DNA from: Macrococcus sp. 19Msa1099
GTDB taxonomy: Bacteria; Bacillota; Bacilli; Staphylococcales; Staphylococcaceae
NCBI GenBank assembly: GCA_019357535.2
Contig: CP079956.2
Coordinates: forward strand, 62,001-126,000
Direction: 5' to 3'
DNA length: 64,000 nucleotides
The notes under the pieces are model-generated. The model saw only the letters and a list, made by a program, of their open reading frames with translations, made no database searches and was not told where the DNA came from. The position numbers and the translations under genes are program-made. Below, in pieces: positions 44,028 through 53,124 of the stretch; within the stretch, counting starts at the first letter, position 1, and every line of letters starts with the position of its first letter.

Positions 44028-44081
44028 TGTAAAGCCGTCGTATGCAGTTATTTTTGTAAGATATAATTTTTTTAAATTATA

Positions 44082-44567
44082 TTACTCAGGATCAGTAAAT
44101 ATATTGTTATCAATGGTGTATGGGGGCTTAAAATCGCTTGAGCCATACTTCAGACTTAAAATCTGAGAAGTATCAACATTAGAGGTGATAGTATTCTTTT
44201 TGACTGAGATTATGTCATTAGAAAGCTGTATTGTAGCATCCTGAACTTTTTGTACCATAGACTCTTTATATTCCTCTAACATCTTAATAAGCTCTTCTCT
44301 GTCTTCAGATGAAAGGTTGTCACTTAATCTACCATCACCTAATCTAGTAAATACCTCATTTAGATATTCTATAGAGTCTTTAAAATAAACTTCTAAATCT
44401 GAGAAGCTTTTCTTACTTTTAAAGAGTGGTGTCTCATTTTGTGATGTCTTTTCTTTGACAGGCTCATCAGTTAAGTTATCCTGAATCGCTTCTGTTTTAG
44501 AATGTTCCTTTTGTTCGTAAAAATCTTTTAAAGCATCATCTACACCCTGAATAATATTTTGTGTCAT
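44082..44567 (-). CDS. Hypothetical acidic protein, 161 aa
   Basis: A soluble, Glu/Asp/Lys-rich helical protein with no recognised domain. The central part (SDLEVYFKDSIEYLNEVFTR) and a following helix suggest a coiled or helical bundle. ATG 44567 follows AAAGGGATGAAG. It is divergent from the peptidoglycan-hydrolase gene, with the shared 85-bp region holding an AT-rich palindrome (44618-44636). Confidence 0.62.
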   Translation of the reverse strand: MTQNIIQGVDDALKDFYEQKEHSKTEAIQDNLTDEPVKEKTSQNETPLFKSKKSFSDLEVYFKDSIEYLNEVFTRLGDGRLSDNLSSEDREELIKMLEEYKESMVQKVQDATIQLSNDIISVKKNTITSNVDTSQILSLKYGSSDFKPPYTIDNNIFTDPE

Positions 44568-44599
44568 TTATTCTTCATCCCTTTCTAAAACTATAAATT

Positions 44600-44636
44600 C
44601 TATGGTATTATTATAGCATAATTATTAATAAATTAT
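44600..44636. promoter_or_regulatory. AT palindrome in divergent promoter region
   Basis: ATAATTATTAATAAATTAT at 44618-44636 with a nearby TATTAT (44606-44613) resembles the palindromes before other transfer genes (13804, 18268, 47901). Possible common operator. Confidence 0.4.
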
Positions 44637-44652
44637 AAGGTAGTGATGGCTT

Positions 44653-46032
44653 TTGAGAGAAGAAAAAAGTAAAACGTTGATAAAACCTATAAAAATATTA
44701 GCGTGTCTTTCTATTCTGAATGTAACTTTGCCGATGGTTGATACTCAAAATGTAGTTAAGATGAATAATACAGCTAAAGCAGGAAACCTTATCTTTGAAG
44801 CACAGCATGGATGCTTCGATGGTAATAGTTCTGTAGATAAAGGTGACGAAAAGAAAGCAGGAGTAAAAAAGGGTGATGCTTCAGCTAATATACCTAATGC
44901 TGAAGTCATTAAAGATATCTATGATTATCTTCATGGAGAATATGGATTTTCAACTGAATTTATTGCGGGCATAGTAGCGAACTGGATAAAGGAAGCACAA
45001 CTAGATCCGACATCAAACGAACCCATGCGATCTGGGGAGAAGTCGGCAAAAGAAGCTACTTCAGGAGAGTTAGGGATCGGTTGGGGGCAGTGGAGCTTTG
45101 AGAGGCATCATGCACTTGTAGACCATGCGAAATCTATGGATAAAGATTGGTGGGATCCTAAAGCACAGCTGGATTATATGGTAAAAGCAGATGGCATGTA
45201 TGTTGACATACTAAAGGATCTTGCATTGAATTCAGGTGATGATCCGATAGAAGAAGCTGTAAACTTTCATAATCAATGGGAACGTTCTGCTGATAGTAAG
45301 CAAACTGTTATAGCAGATAGAGGTCAAGTAGCAAAGGATGTACTTGCCTATATGAAAGAGAACGGAATGGATGGGGCAAAAGAACCTGATAAGATAGAAA
45401 AAATAAAACAGGGCAAAAGTGGTAAAGTCTCAGCTAATTCGGCGACAAGTGATACAGGGGAAAAAGTAGTAGAAAAACTCTGTGCAGGAATGGATGATGC
45501 AATAAAGTCTACAGGTAAAATAGGTATTAGTACTAAAGTTAATGGAGAGAACGGACAAGCAATCTCTCAGAATTACGAGTACAAGGACTTGCCAGAAAAA
45601 TATAAGAAGTACATTAAGTTACCTCGATTTGATGAAAAATACCTTAAGAAGTCAGGTAATAACTTCCCGCAATACGGAAATACAGGGCAATGTACCGAGT
45701 TGACATGGGCTTATATGTACCAATTATGGGGCAAAGAGCCGCCTCAGAATGGTAATGGTAATGTGATATGGAAAGCCTATAAAGAAAAAGGGGCGAAGAT
45801 AACAGATAAACCGACAGTAGGATATGGATTTTCATCTAATAAACCACAAGCAAATGCAGGAACAGAAGAGTTTGGGCATACGGGTGTAGTCGTTGGAGTA
45901 ATGCCAGATGGAAAATGGATTATGGCTAATTACAATGTACCTCCAAAAGCAGCACCTTCTCGTACTTTATACTATACAGTGGTAAATGGAACAGATGGTA
46001 ATATTAAATTCTTCAGCGGGTTAAAAAAATAA
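44653..46032 (+). CDS. Bifunctional peptidoglycan hydrolase of the transfer system (lysozyme-like + CHAP)
   Basis: A 459-residue secreted enzyme that opens the cell wall for the transfer channel (VirB1/TcpG-like). TTG start after AAGGTAGTGATGG; an N-terminal hydrophobic signal (residues 10-30). First domain (about 80-240) is a tail-lysozyme-like transglycosylase (GFSTEFIAGIVANWIKEA, GIGWGQWSFERH). The second is a CHAP amidase/endopeptidase with catalytic Cys in NTGQCTELTWAYMY (about residue 350) and His in EFGHTGVVVGV. A linker with Lys/Ser joins them. Confidence 0.88.
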   Translation: MREEKSKTLIKPIKILACLSILNVTLPMVDTQNVVKMNNTAKAGNLIFEAQHGCFDGNSSVDKGDEKKAGVKKGDASANIPNAEVIKDIYDYLHGEYGFSTEFIAGIVANWIKEAQLDPTSNEPMRSGEKSAKEATSGELGIGWGQWSFERHHALVDHAKSMDKDWWDPKAQLDYMVKADGMYVDILKDLALNSGDDPIEEAVNFHNQWERSADSKQTVIADRGQVAKDVLAYMKENGMDGAKEPDKIEKIKQGKSGKVSANSATSDTGEKVVEKLCAGMDDAIKSTGKIGISTKVNGENGQAISQNYEYKDLPEKYKKYIKLPRFDEKYLKKSGNNFPQYGNTGQCTELTWAYMYQLWGKEPPQNGNGNVIWKAYKEKGAKITDKPTVGYGFSSNKPQANAGTEEFGHTGVVVGVMPDGKWIMANYNVPPKAAPSRTLYYTVVNGTDGNIKFFSGLKK

Positions 46033-46054
46033 GAATGCAGAAAGGAGAAAGAAC

Positions 46055-46591
46055 ATGAAAGATGCTATAAGATACATATTAATAATGCTGCTAGGTATCG
46101 GTCTCTTAGTTACTTTGTTCTTCAACTATACATCTTCTAAACAGATAGAAAACGATGAGAAAAGAATTAGTGAAATTAAGGTTCCAAAAGCAAAAAGTTT
46201 TAACAAATCAATGACTCCTAATGAAGTAGAAGAGCTAGAGAAAGTGGTAAAAGGAAAGATTGATGATTTTCTCTTAGGACAGTATCAAGATGATACAAGT
46301 GGAAATGGTTCAGCTTATGACGTATTAAGAGGGGTGTTCGTCTCAAACTCAAATCCAGTGATCATTAATGAAAAGACTAGTGAAAAAGAACATATTAAGT
46401 ACTATGAACCCTTTGAATATAAAATCAGTAACTTTTCAGGACAATATAATGAGCAAGGCAAAGAAGTGATGATGAATATATCTGTAAAACATGATGGAGA
46501 AGTGAGTAATGAATTATATACACTTATCTCTTTTCAATTAGACAATGATAATAAAATGATTGGAGGTGGATTGTATGGCGAAGAAAGATAG
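46055..46591 (+). CDS. Single-TM transfer protein, 178 aa
   Basis: One N-terminal transmembrane helix (residues 7-26) then a ~150-residue external domain with strands (YYEPFEYKISNFSGQYNEQG; EVMMNISVKHDGEV). Reminiscent of VirB8/TcpC-like NTF2 domains by size and topology, but no clear motif. ATG 46055 after AAAGGAGAAAG. It overlaps the next gene by 17 bp. Confidence 0.68.
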   Translation: MKDAIRYILIMLLGIGLLVTLFFNYTSSKQIENDEKRISEIKVPKAKSFNKSMTPNEVEELEKVVKGKIDDFLLGQYQDDTSGNGSAYDVLRGVFVSNSNPVIINEKTSEKEHIKYYEPFEYKISNFSGQYNEQGKEVMMNISVKHDGEVSNELYTLISFQLDNDNKMIGGGLYGEER

Positions 46592-47153
46592 TTTTATAGA
46601 AGAAAGACGACGAAAATTAGACTTATTAATTCTTTTCTTGATAACATCGCTTATTATTTCATCGGTTATTCTATATAATAAGATGAATGAAGCAGAAGAT
46701 TTGAGCAAGGACTTAACAGCAAAGCAAGAGAAAAGAGAAAAAATTATAAGTGAAAATAAAAAGATAACTGAAAAACAGATAGAAAACGATAACCTGGTAG
46801 GCAATCATGACGTCTCAGTAACATCAGAAGATTTCAATCATTTATATTTTGACTGGAACAGTTGGGAAATGTACTCTAAAAATATGAAAGAGATACGTGA
46901 AAAGTATCCTAACCTAGAAAGAAGTAAGTATGTAGACATATCAGGTATGGATGTTGGAACAGGAAGAAGTCCTGAAAGTGTGCATAAGGTACAGATTTAT
47001 AACACATCAAAGCAAGGAGAAATTGCAGAAATAATAAATCAGAACCGACGTTATGATGACAGGGTGACGGAGCGACTTATATTTAAAGTATCTGAATATG
47101 ATAAAGGAAGATATGATATCAAAGAATTCAAAGTCTATAACAGAGCTTTATAG
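46575..47153 (+). CDS. Single-TM transfer protein, 192 aa
   Basis: ATG 46575 follows GGAGGTGG inside the end of the previous gene. One helix at about residues 15-36, a coiled-coil stalk (about 38-75), then a globular external domain. Topology matches its upstream neighbour, so the two may be paired paralogue-like subunits of the transfer apparatus. No family recognised. Confidence 0.66.
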   Translation: MAKKDSFIEERRRKLDLLILFLITSLIISSVILYNKMNEAEDLSKDLTAKQEKREKIISENKKITEKQIENDNLVGNHDVSVTSEDFNHLYFDWNSWEMYSKNMKEIREKYPNLERSKYVDISGMDVGTGRSPESVHKVQIYNTSKQGEIAEIINQNRRYDDRVTERLIFKVSEYDKGRYDIKEFKVYNRAL

Positions 47154-47164
47154 GGGATGTTTAT

Positions 47165-47638
47165 ATGGAATTATACAAGATAACAGAGTTTGCGGAGCTG
47201 ATAGGAAAAACTCCGCAGACTCTTAGAATTTGGGATAAAAAAGGAAAGCTCAAACCAAACTACAGAGACGAAAATGGCTGGCGTCTTTACACGGAAGAAC
47301 AGCTCAAAGAGTATCTGAGAAGTACCAGCACAATCCCTAAAAAAAGAAATATTGTATACATAAAAGATCACATCAGGTATGAGGAAGAAAAACAGCTTAT
47401 CTTAATTGATAGATACTGTAGGAAAGAGAAAGTAAAGGTAGATGAAGTGATATATGAAAAAGGTAAGTTCTATGAAACCAGTCTATTCAAGGCAATAGTA
47501 GATGAGATAATAAGAGGTGAAGTAGAGTATCTCATTATCATAGACCGAGATGTTTTCTATCCTAGCATATTCACTATATTCTTCCAGTTGATAGAAAATA
47601 CTGATACTAAGTTGATGATTATATCAGAATTAATATAA
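47165..47638 (+). CDS. IS607-recombinase-derived protein without catalytic serine
   Basis: A 157-residue protein. Residues 1-60 are a MerR-like HTH (ITEFAELIGKTPQTLRIWDK, then a KLKPNYRDENGWRLYTEEQ wing), exactly the N-terminal domain of IS607 serine recombinases. The rest keeps the recombinase outline (NIVYIKDHIRYEEEKQ where YxRVSS is expected; IIRGEVEYLIIIDRDVF where the GEVxxIVVxxKDR segment is expected) but lacks the nucleophilic Ser and conserved Arg residues. It is intact and embedded in the transfer operon, so it is probably a domesticated DNA-binding regulator. Confidence 0.72.
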   Translation: MELYKITEFAELIGKTPQTLRIWDKKGKLKPNYRDENGWRLYTEEQLKEYLRSTSTIPKKRNIVYIKDHIRYEEEKQLILIDRYCRKEKVKVDEVIYEKGKFYETSLFKAIVDEIIRGEVEYLIIIDRDVFYPSIFTIFFQLIENTDTKLMIISELI

Positions 47639-47960
47639 TAAAAGTATATAAAATGATATTAATACTATATTATATGCTAGTAATATATATATAGTATGTG
47701 ATACTATTTATATAGCCTATTAATTTAGGCATAGTGTTGATTTTGTCTTACTGTTCTTTCCTTTTCAGTGAGACAAATTAATGTTATCTGCACTTCCTTA
47801 TCTTGGAATTGCTGTGTGTGGGGCATATAGTTCATACTATATGCCTTTTAATTATGTAAAACGTAACATTATTTTTCCTAGATTTTATATTTTCATGATA
47901 TAATTAATATAAAATAATTAACTAAATATAATTAATTCAGAGCAGATAGGAAGTGATTAA
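47639..47960 (+). other. Non-coding region with hairpins, candidate leader or oriT
   Basis: No gene. Hairpins: AGCCTATTAATTTAGGC (about 47714-47730), TTTGTCTTACTG / CAGTGAGACAAA (47742-47753, 47766-47777), and GGCATATAGT / ACTATATGCC (47822-47845) followed by TTTTAAT, a likely terminator. An AT palindrome follows at 47901-47937 beside a TATAAT (47899). It is the longest intergenic region of the transfer locus. Confidence 0.45.
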
Positions 47961-48194
47961 ATGGATGAGACAAAGAAGATACTAAAAAAGGTTAATCAGC
48001 TATTAGATGATGAGTCGATTTCTTCGTACAGGATTAATAAGGAAACACAGATAGCTATCGCAACGTTACATCGTTTAAGAACGGGTAAATCTAAGGTAGA
48101 ATATATGCAATTCAGGTCTGTAATGGCACTTTATCAATTTTACATAGACTATGAAAAAAAGTTAAAAAAGCAGAAAAAAGAAGAAAATAAATAG
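47961..48194 (+). CDS. Small Cro/CI-type regulator
   Basis: A 77-residue protein with an HTH-like core (SISSYRINKETQIAIATLHR, then LRTGKSKVEYMQF), starting at ATG 47961 after TAGGAAGTGATTAA. It follows an AT palindrome that could be its operator. A transfer-operon repressor is the simplest reading. Confidence 0.65.
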   Translation: MDETKKILKKVNQLLDDESISSYRINKETQIAIATLHRLRTGKSKVEYMQFRSVMALYQFYIDYEKKLKKQKKEENK

Positions 48195-48242
48195 TACTCA
48201 TATACCTGATTTCATGTTTAATTTAAGAAAGGGTGAACCTTA

Positions 48243-48971
48243 ATGAAGTTTAATACTACACAGAAAGATTTACTTAAAAGGGGATTTACAAGCGCTTTAA
48301 GAAGAAAAAATGAACTTTTAGAAGAATATAAGAGAAAGCATCCTGAACTATATAATGAAATTATTCATGATTATCTTGTGTGGGATGGTTTCCCTAAAGA
48401 TGTTAAAGCAGAAAAAGTGGATTATACAGTAGATATATCAGGTGATCCTGAAGCCCTAGTGCAGATATTAGAAATTAGAGAGATTATCCAGGACGAAGAA
48501 CAGTTTAAAGCAAATATAGAAAACGATAAATTCTATATTGATAATATAATAGACGTACCTATGTATATTGATATGCAAGTGACGATTAAAACAACTGTAG
48601 AAGAATATATGGATAAGTTTCCTGATGGCGAATATATATCTTATAGACTGAATAATTACTACGAGGAAGAAGAGTTTGTGAAATTCCTAGAGGAGAAAGA
48701 GGATGTAAAAGAATGGATTAAACGAGAAGCGAAGCAAGAAGGTTTCCCTGATGATGTAGATCTAGAGAAATTGAAATACACTTTACATCCAAACGTTTCC
48801 GGAAATCAGATGCATAGAGTTGCAGAACACATACATCAAAGAGAAGTAATTACAGAAGAAAATCCACTTTATAAGTTTATACCAAATGAACTCTATTCTT
48901 ACATCTATAATCATGCACTATTTGATTTGAGATTAGAATTAAATCAGACACCTGAAGAATATTCAGAATAG
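48243..48971 (+). CDS. Hypothetical protein with internal duplication, 242 aa
   Basis: Unrecognised, acidic, soluble. Two related halves are visible: WDGFPKDVKAEKVDYTV ... ILEIREIIQDEEQF in the first half and KQEGFPDDVDLEKLKYTL ... HIHQREVITEENPL in the second. This suggests tandem duplication of a ~100-residue domain. ATG 48243 follows AAGGGTGAACC. Between a regulator and a nuclease gene in the transfer locus. Confidence 0.65.
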   Translation: MKFNTTQKDLLKRGFTSALRRKNELLEEYKRKHPELYNEIIHDYLVWDGFPKDVKAEKVDYTVDISGDPEALVQILEIREIIQDEEQFKANIENDKFYIDNIIDVPMYIDMQVTIKTTVEEYMDKFPDGEYISYRLNNYYEEEEFVKFLEEKEDVKEWIKREAKQEGFPDDVDLEKLKYTLHPNVSGNQMHRVAEHIHQREVITEENPLYKFIPNELYSYIYNHALFDLRLELNQTPEEYSE

Positions 48972-49057
48972 CATAATTTAATTATGCTATTTTTTATATT
49001 TAATTTACAAATAAGAACGAAATATATATATAATTCAAATTAAAGGTGGTGTATTTC

Positions 49058-49960
49058 TTGAAAGAGTTCTTAAACAAAATAATCATAACATTTCTGATTA
49101 TATTAACATTTGTATTTATTATACTTTTTAATGGAATGAGTCCAGGTAAAATGTTGGATAAATTTAATCTTGATAGTAATTTCATAGATGACATTAAGTA
49201 TCTCTTCGTAGAAAAAGATCAGTTATTAGATGTCGATGAGAAGAGTTTGGTTAATGAACCTTACATACCATCAAAGTATCCTGAAAACTATAAGTTTATC
49301 GGTGATGGTAAGACTATAATAAATCAAAAGGATATGAAATTATTGAGGAGTGAAGGAAGTAAAGAAGGTTGGGTGAAATATAGTAACCTTGATAATAAAG
49401 GTAGATCTAGAGAGGTTTTCTCGCTGATTGATTATGAAGCAGTATATAAAAACTCTTCAGCAGTGAAAGAAAGACCATCATTTGATAGTAATTTAAAGAT
49501 AGCAGGCGAGTTTTCAGATGGTACTTTTAATATCTTTACTAGAAGTTGGGATGGGGAACAAAGAAATAATCGTATAGAACAATTATCGAATTATAGAGGT
49601 TATATCTATAATAAGAGTCATCTATTAGCGTGGTCTTTAGGCGGAGACATGAAGGCGCATAATGTGATATTAGGAACTAGAGCGCAAAATGTAGGAACAA
49701 ACAGAGGTCAAGGTAGCGGTGGCATGGGATATATAGAAAGCATTGTAAGAAACAGTTTATATAATAATAAGTCACTGAAAGTATATTATCATGTGAAGCC
49801 AGTATATAAAGAAGACGAGTTGATACCGAGAGGTGTGAGAGTAAGAGCATATTCGCTAAATGATGAAGGAAGAACTTTGAATATAGATATATGGACATTC
49901 AACGCACAGCCAGATGTAACTATTGATTATGTCAATGGTACATACAAGAAGCAAATATAA
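49058..49960 (+). CDS. Membrane-anchored DNA/RNA non-specific endonuclease
   Basis: A 300-residue nuclease. N-terminal anchor (IIITFLIILTFVFIILF), then a domain with YNKSHLLAWSLGGD (the [DN]xGH-like motif of EndA/streptodornase nucleases, general base His) and HNVILGTRAQNVGTNRGQ (metal-binding Asn). Enzymes of this family degrade DNA outside the cell. TTG start 49058 with AAAGGTGG at proper spacing. In a conjugation locus it might act on extracellular DNA or at the channel; role unproven. Confidence 0.85.
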   Translation: MKEFLNKIIITFLIILTFVFIILFNGMSPGKMLDKFNLDSNFIDDIKYLFVEKDQLLDVDEKSLVNEPYIPSKYPENYKFIGDGKTIINQKDMKLLRSEGSKEGWVKYSNLDNKGRSREVFSLIDYEAVYKNSSAVKERPSFDSNLKIAGEFSDGTFNIFTRSWDGEQRNNRIEQLSNYRGYIYNKSHLLAWSLGGDMKAHNVILGTRAQNVGTNRGQGSGGMGYIESIVRNSLYNNKSLKVYYHVKPVYKEDELIPRGVRVRAYSLNDEGRTLNIDIWTFNAQPDVTIDYVNGTYKKQI

Positions 49961-49981
49961 AGAGGAAAGGAAGTTGCAGAA

Positions 49982-52402
49982 ATGAAAAGTAAATATCCGT
50001 TTGCAGGCATATCTAAAAATATATACTTTGCTTTAAAGACTACAACAGTAATAACCGTCATTCTATTAGTATTAGGGTTAATATTATCAATTTTATCTAA
50101 ATGGATCATTAAAGCGGCAGAATTCTTATTTGAGCCTAACTATGCGCATAACTGGTTTATAGAAACAAATGCTAAAAATGATGGTGCAATGTCGAAATTA
50201 CCATTTGTTGAAAAGATTTTTGCTGATACATCAAATTGGAGTGAGAATATTGCTAGTGCTATATCGCTAGAGAGTGGGACGTTGATATCTAGTATTCTGA
50301 AAACTGCATTGATAGTATTTACGATACTTTTAGTGCTATATATTATCACAATAGTTTTAAGGCATCATAAGGGAGAAATTGAGCCATTTCTAAATGATAG
50401 AGAGTCGTTTAAGTTAAAAAGGCAGATTATCAGCTCACTAGGAGCAGGGATTAGAGATATCTATGATGAAAGTGATAGAAAATTAAAGAAAAAGGAACAT
50501 GGCGCAAGGTTTGCTATAAGAAGAATGCAGGTCGAAATTCACACAACGCTTGATAAAGGACAGCAGAGACCAACTAAGAAATACTCTGTAACAATCAGAA
50601 AACCTAGAAAGACAGAAATAAATAGAATGGTGCTGACGAAGATTAGAGATCTACATGATATATTAACGGATCTCACGGACGGAGTAAGTTTTGATCAGAT
50701 GAAAACGACTGCAAATAGAAGATACTATGTATATGAAGGTGCGGAAGAAAAAGAACTGAAAGAAGCTAGAAGCGTAATCAAAAGACGTGAAAGGTACAAA
50801 AATAGAAATAGTAATGGTGCAATGATTAGTGAAAGTCAGACAGTAAAGACTACTTTCCCCTTAGAGCTTATTAATGACGTAAGCGAAAAAGTAGAGATAG
50901 AAAAACGACGTGCAAAGGAATTTACAGAAGGTATTCAGGAACAGGTGACAGATCAACTTTCTACAATTGGATTGCAGGCAAACATAACAGAGACGTTTAT
51001 ATCAAGTAAGACAGCAGTATTCAGCTATTCGTATAGATATAACCCTAATCAACCGCACGATAGTAAAATTGCTAAAGCCATTAGTGATAGGTTGAAGATA
51101 AGAGGAGTTGTAGCAAGTTCTGATGCTGGTAAAGTTGATGTAGAAGTACCATTTCCAAGCGATGATAATAAGCCTGACTACATTGCAATTCCTATTGATT
51201 ATAGAGCCATGCTTCATTCGATGCTAGAAAATGTTAAACCGAATGATGACATGAGTACAATGTATGGTGTTGTTAAAGATGGTTCACCTGTAATAAGAAA
51301 AGTTAGTGATGCACCACATATGCTTGTAGTTGGTGCAACTGGTTCAGGTAAATCTGTAGCACTAAATACGATTTTAATTGGTTTATTATCACATAATACA
51401 CCTGATGATGTTCAGCTGATGATTATAGATCCGAAGAAAGTAGAATTTAAGATGTTTAAAGACTCTCCATACATGATTACAAACCCGATAACCGATGTAG
51501 AAGATGCAGAAGCAGCCTTAGAATATGCGGTGATGGAGATGGAAGAGCGATACAAAAAATTAGAAGATAACAATGTAAGAAAAATTTCTGATTACAATAA
51601 GTTGGCATTAAAAGATGAAAAAATGGAAAAAATGAAATACTGGTTTATTGTAATAGATGAATTCTCAGACTTTAAAGATACATTGGAAGATTTTAAGAAT
51701 GTAGAGAAAATGATAAAACGATTAGGTCAAAAAGCGAGAGCTTGTGGTATACATCTTATTCTTGCTACACAAACACCTCGTGCTGAGGTAATTACGGGAA
51801 TAATCAAAGCAAACTTACCGTTAAAAATTGCGTTTCAGACAAGTACGAGACTTGAAAGTACTATTGCTTTAGATGACACTTCTCATGTTATGACTGCTGA
51901 TGAATTGTTAGGAAAAGGGGACGGTCTGATGAAAAGTGGCTCAAATGTAACCCGCTTTCAGGGCGCTTTTATTTCAGATGAAGAAATTGATAATATCACC
52001 ACATACTGGAGAGAAAATTATGCCAAGCCTGTCTTCGTAGACTATAAGGCAATAGTTGCTAGAGCGCATGGAGAAGAGATATCAGATGATACATTTGAAC
52101 AGTATAGTGCAATGATGAATCTACAACAGACAAGATTGGATAATAATGTATCTGAAAGATCATATCCAATTAAAAAGACAGCATTAGAGAAAGCGCAGGA
52201 AAGACAGGAGAAAAAGGAGCGTACATATAAAGTGGATATGTCTAAATACTTTAAAGACGTACCTCTGATTAAAACCGAAAAATCAGATGCTGCAAATACA
52301 CAACCTCAACCTGAAGATAAACAGAAAGATAAAAATAAAAGCGTAGAGAAGCATAGGTACTCTGACAAAGAAAAATCTACAAGTGATATTCTAGGACTGT
52401 AG
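49982..52402 (+). CDS. FtsK/SpoIIIE-family coupling ATPase, TcpA-like
   Basis: An 806-residue DNA translocase that would bring plasmid DNA to the channel. Two N-terminal TM helices (about 15-42 and 98-122), a linker, then the motor: Walker A VVGATGSGKSVALN (about residues 448-461), Walker B YWFIVIDEFSDF (about 552), and LILATQTPRAEVITGIIKAN. Highly charged C-terminal tail. FtsK-type coupling proteins characterise TcpA-class Gram-positive transfer systems. ATG 49982 follows AGAGGAAAGGAAG. Confidence 0.92.
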   Translation: MKSKYPFAGISKNIYFALKTTTVITVILLVLGLILSILSKWIIKAAEFLFEPNYAHNWFIETNAKNDGAMSKLPFVEKIFADTSNWSENIASAISLESGTLISSILKTALIVFTILLVLYIITIVLRHHKGEIEPFLNDRESFKLKRQIISSLGAGIRDIYDESDRKLKKKEHGARFAIRRMQVEIHTTLDKGQQRPTKKYSVTIRKPRKTEINRMVLTKIRDLHDILTDLTDGVSFDQMKTTANRRYYVYEGAEEKELKEARSVIKRRERYKNRNSNGAMISESQTVKTTFPLELINDVSEKVEIEKRRAKEFTEGIQEQVTDQLSTIGLQANITETFISSKTAVFSYSYRYNPNQPHDSKIAKAISDRLKIRGVVASSDAGKVDVEVPFPSDDNKPDYIAIPIDYRAMLHSMLENVKPNDDMSTMYGVVKDGSPVIRKVSDAPHMLVVGATGSGKSVALNTILIGLLSHNTPDDVQLMIIDPKKVEFKMFKDSPYMITNPITDVEDAEAALEYAVMEMEERYKKLEDNNVRKISDYNKLALKDEKMEKMKYWFIVIDEFSDFKDTLEDFKNVEKMIKRLGQKARACGIHLILATQTPRAEVITGIIKANLPLKIAFQTSTRLESTIALDDTSHVMTADELLGKGDGLMKSGSNVTRFQGAFISDEEIDNITTYWRENYAKPVFVDYKAIVARAHGEEISDDTFEQYSAMMNLQQTRLDNNVSERSYPIKKTALEKAQERQEKKERTYKVDMSKYFKDVPLIKTEKSDAANTQPQPEDKQKDKNKSVEKHRYSDKEKSTSDILGL

Positions 52403-52404
52403 GC

Positions 52405-53085
52405 ATGAATATATTTGAACGTGTCGGAAGATGGTTAACACCCTATAAATACGCTTTTGATAAAGAAGAATATCATCAGGTAGAGAAGAGTAGTAGAAGA
52501 GCGAAACTAAGCAATAATAAAAAGCAGGAAAAAGACATGCCTGTAATGAAGCAGGAAGAACTCAGTGACTTTCTAGAACGTGGTGAAATCGGAGTAAGTA
52601 TAGTGAATATAAAAGAAATCATGGATGAAAAAAGTGCGTTAGAAAGGCTTCTACACAGCGCATCACACAATGGTTACTTTATCCATACTGAAGAACATCA
52701 TCAGTTAGCAATCCGCTTTAGAAAAGTTTCAGCATGGAATTATTATGAACGCTCTAATAAGCGTAGAGTTAAATTGAAGCCACTAATTGAGTACAAGGAG
52801 AAAGGGCTGAGTGATAAAACGCATTTAATTCCTGTCGGGTTTCATGGATCAGAAAATGATGAAAGACTACTGATAGATTTTGATAGTACATTAAACAGAA
52901 AGCATCTGAAGAAGTTTGAAGATTATATTGCAAAAATTAACGAAAAATCTGATGTATTATGGTTTATAAATATTGTTCGGCAGCAGGATGACACAATGAT
53001 CTGGAATGCTTCTGTGTGGGATGAACATGGAGATGTAATAAAAAGAGAAAGTTTTCATGATAAGAATAAGGTAAGGTGGCGATAA
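52405..53085 (+). CDS. Unrecognised protein coupled to TcpA-like gene, 226 aa
   Basis: Begins 2 bp after the coupling ATPase. No TM helix. The N-terminus carries basic stretches (KSSRRAKLSNNKKQEKD) and the C-terminal half looks like a compact alpha/beta domain (LLIDFDSTLNRKHLKKFEDY; VLWFINIVRQQDD). In several systems the gene after the coupling protein encodes the relaxase; no relaxase motif (HxH, catalytic Tyr cluster) is evident here. Confidence 0.62.
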   Translation: MNIFERVGRWLTPYKYAFDKEEYHQVEKSSRRAKLSNNKKQEKDMPVMKQEELSDFLERGEIGVSIVNIKEIMDEKSALERLLHSASHNGYFIHTEEHHQLAIRFRKVSAWNYYERSNKRRVKLKPLIEYKEKGLSDKTHLIPVGFHGSENDERLLIDFDSTLNRKHLKKFEDYIAKINEKSDVLWFINIVRQQDDTMIWNASVWDEHGDVIKRESFHDKNKVRWR

Positions 53086-53124
53086 TACAATATCGCCACC
53101 TACTATGTAGATAGGGTGTTATAT

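Noticed and set aside
47165-47638. Considered as a functional IS607 transposase
   Set aside because: The catalytic serine motif is missing and no tnpB or element ends lie nearby.
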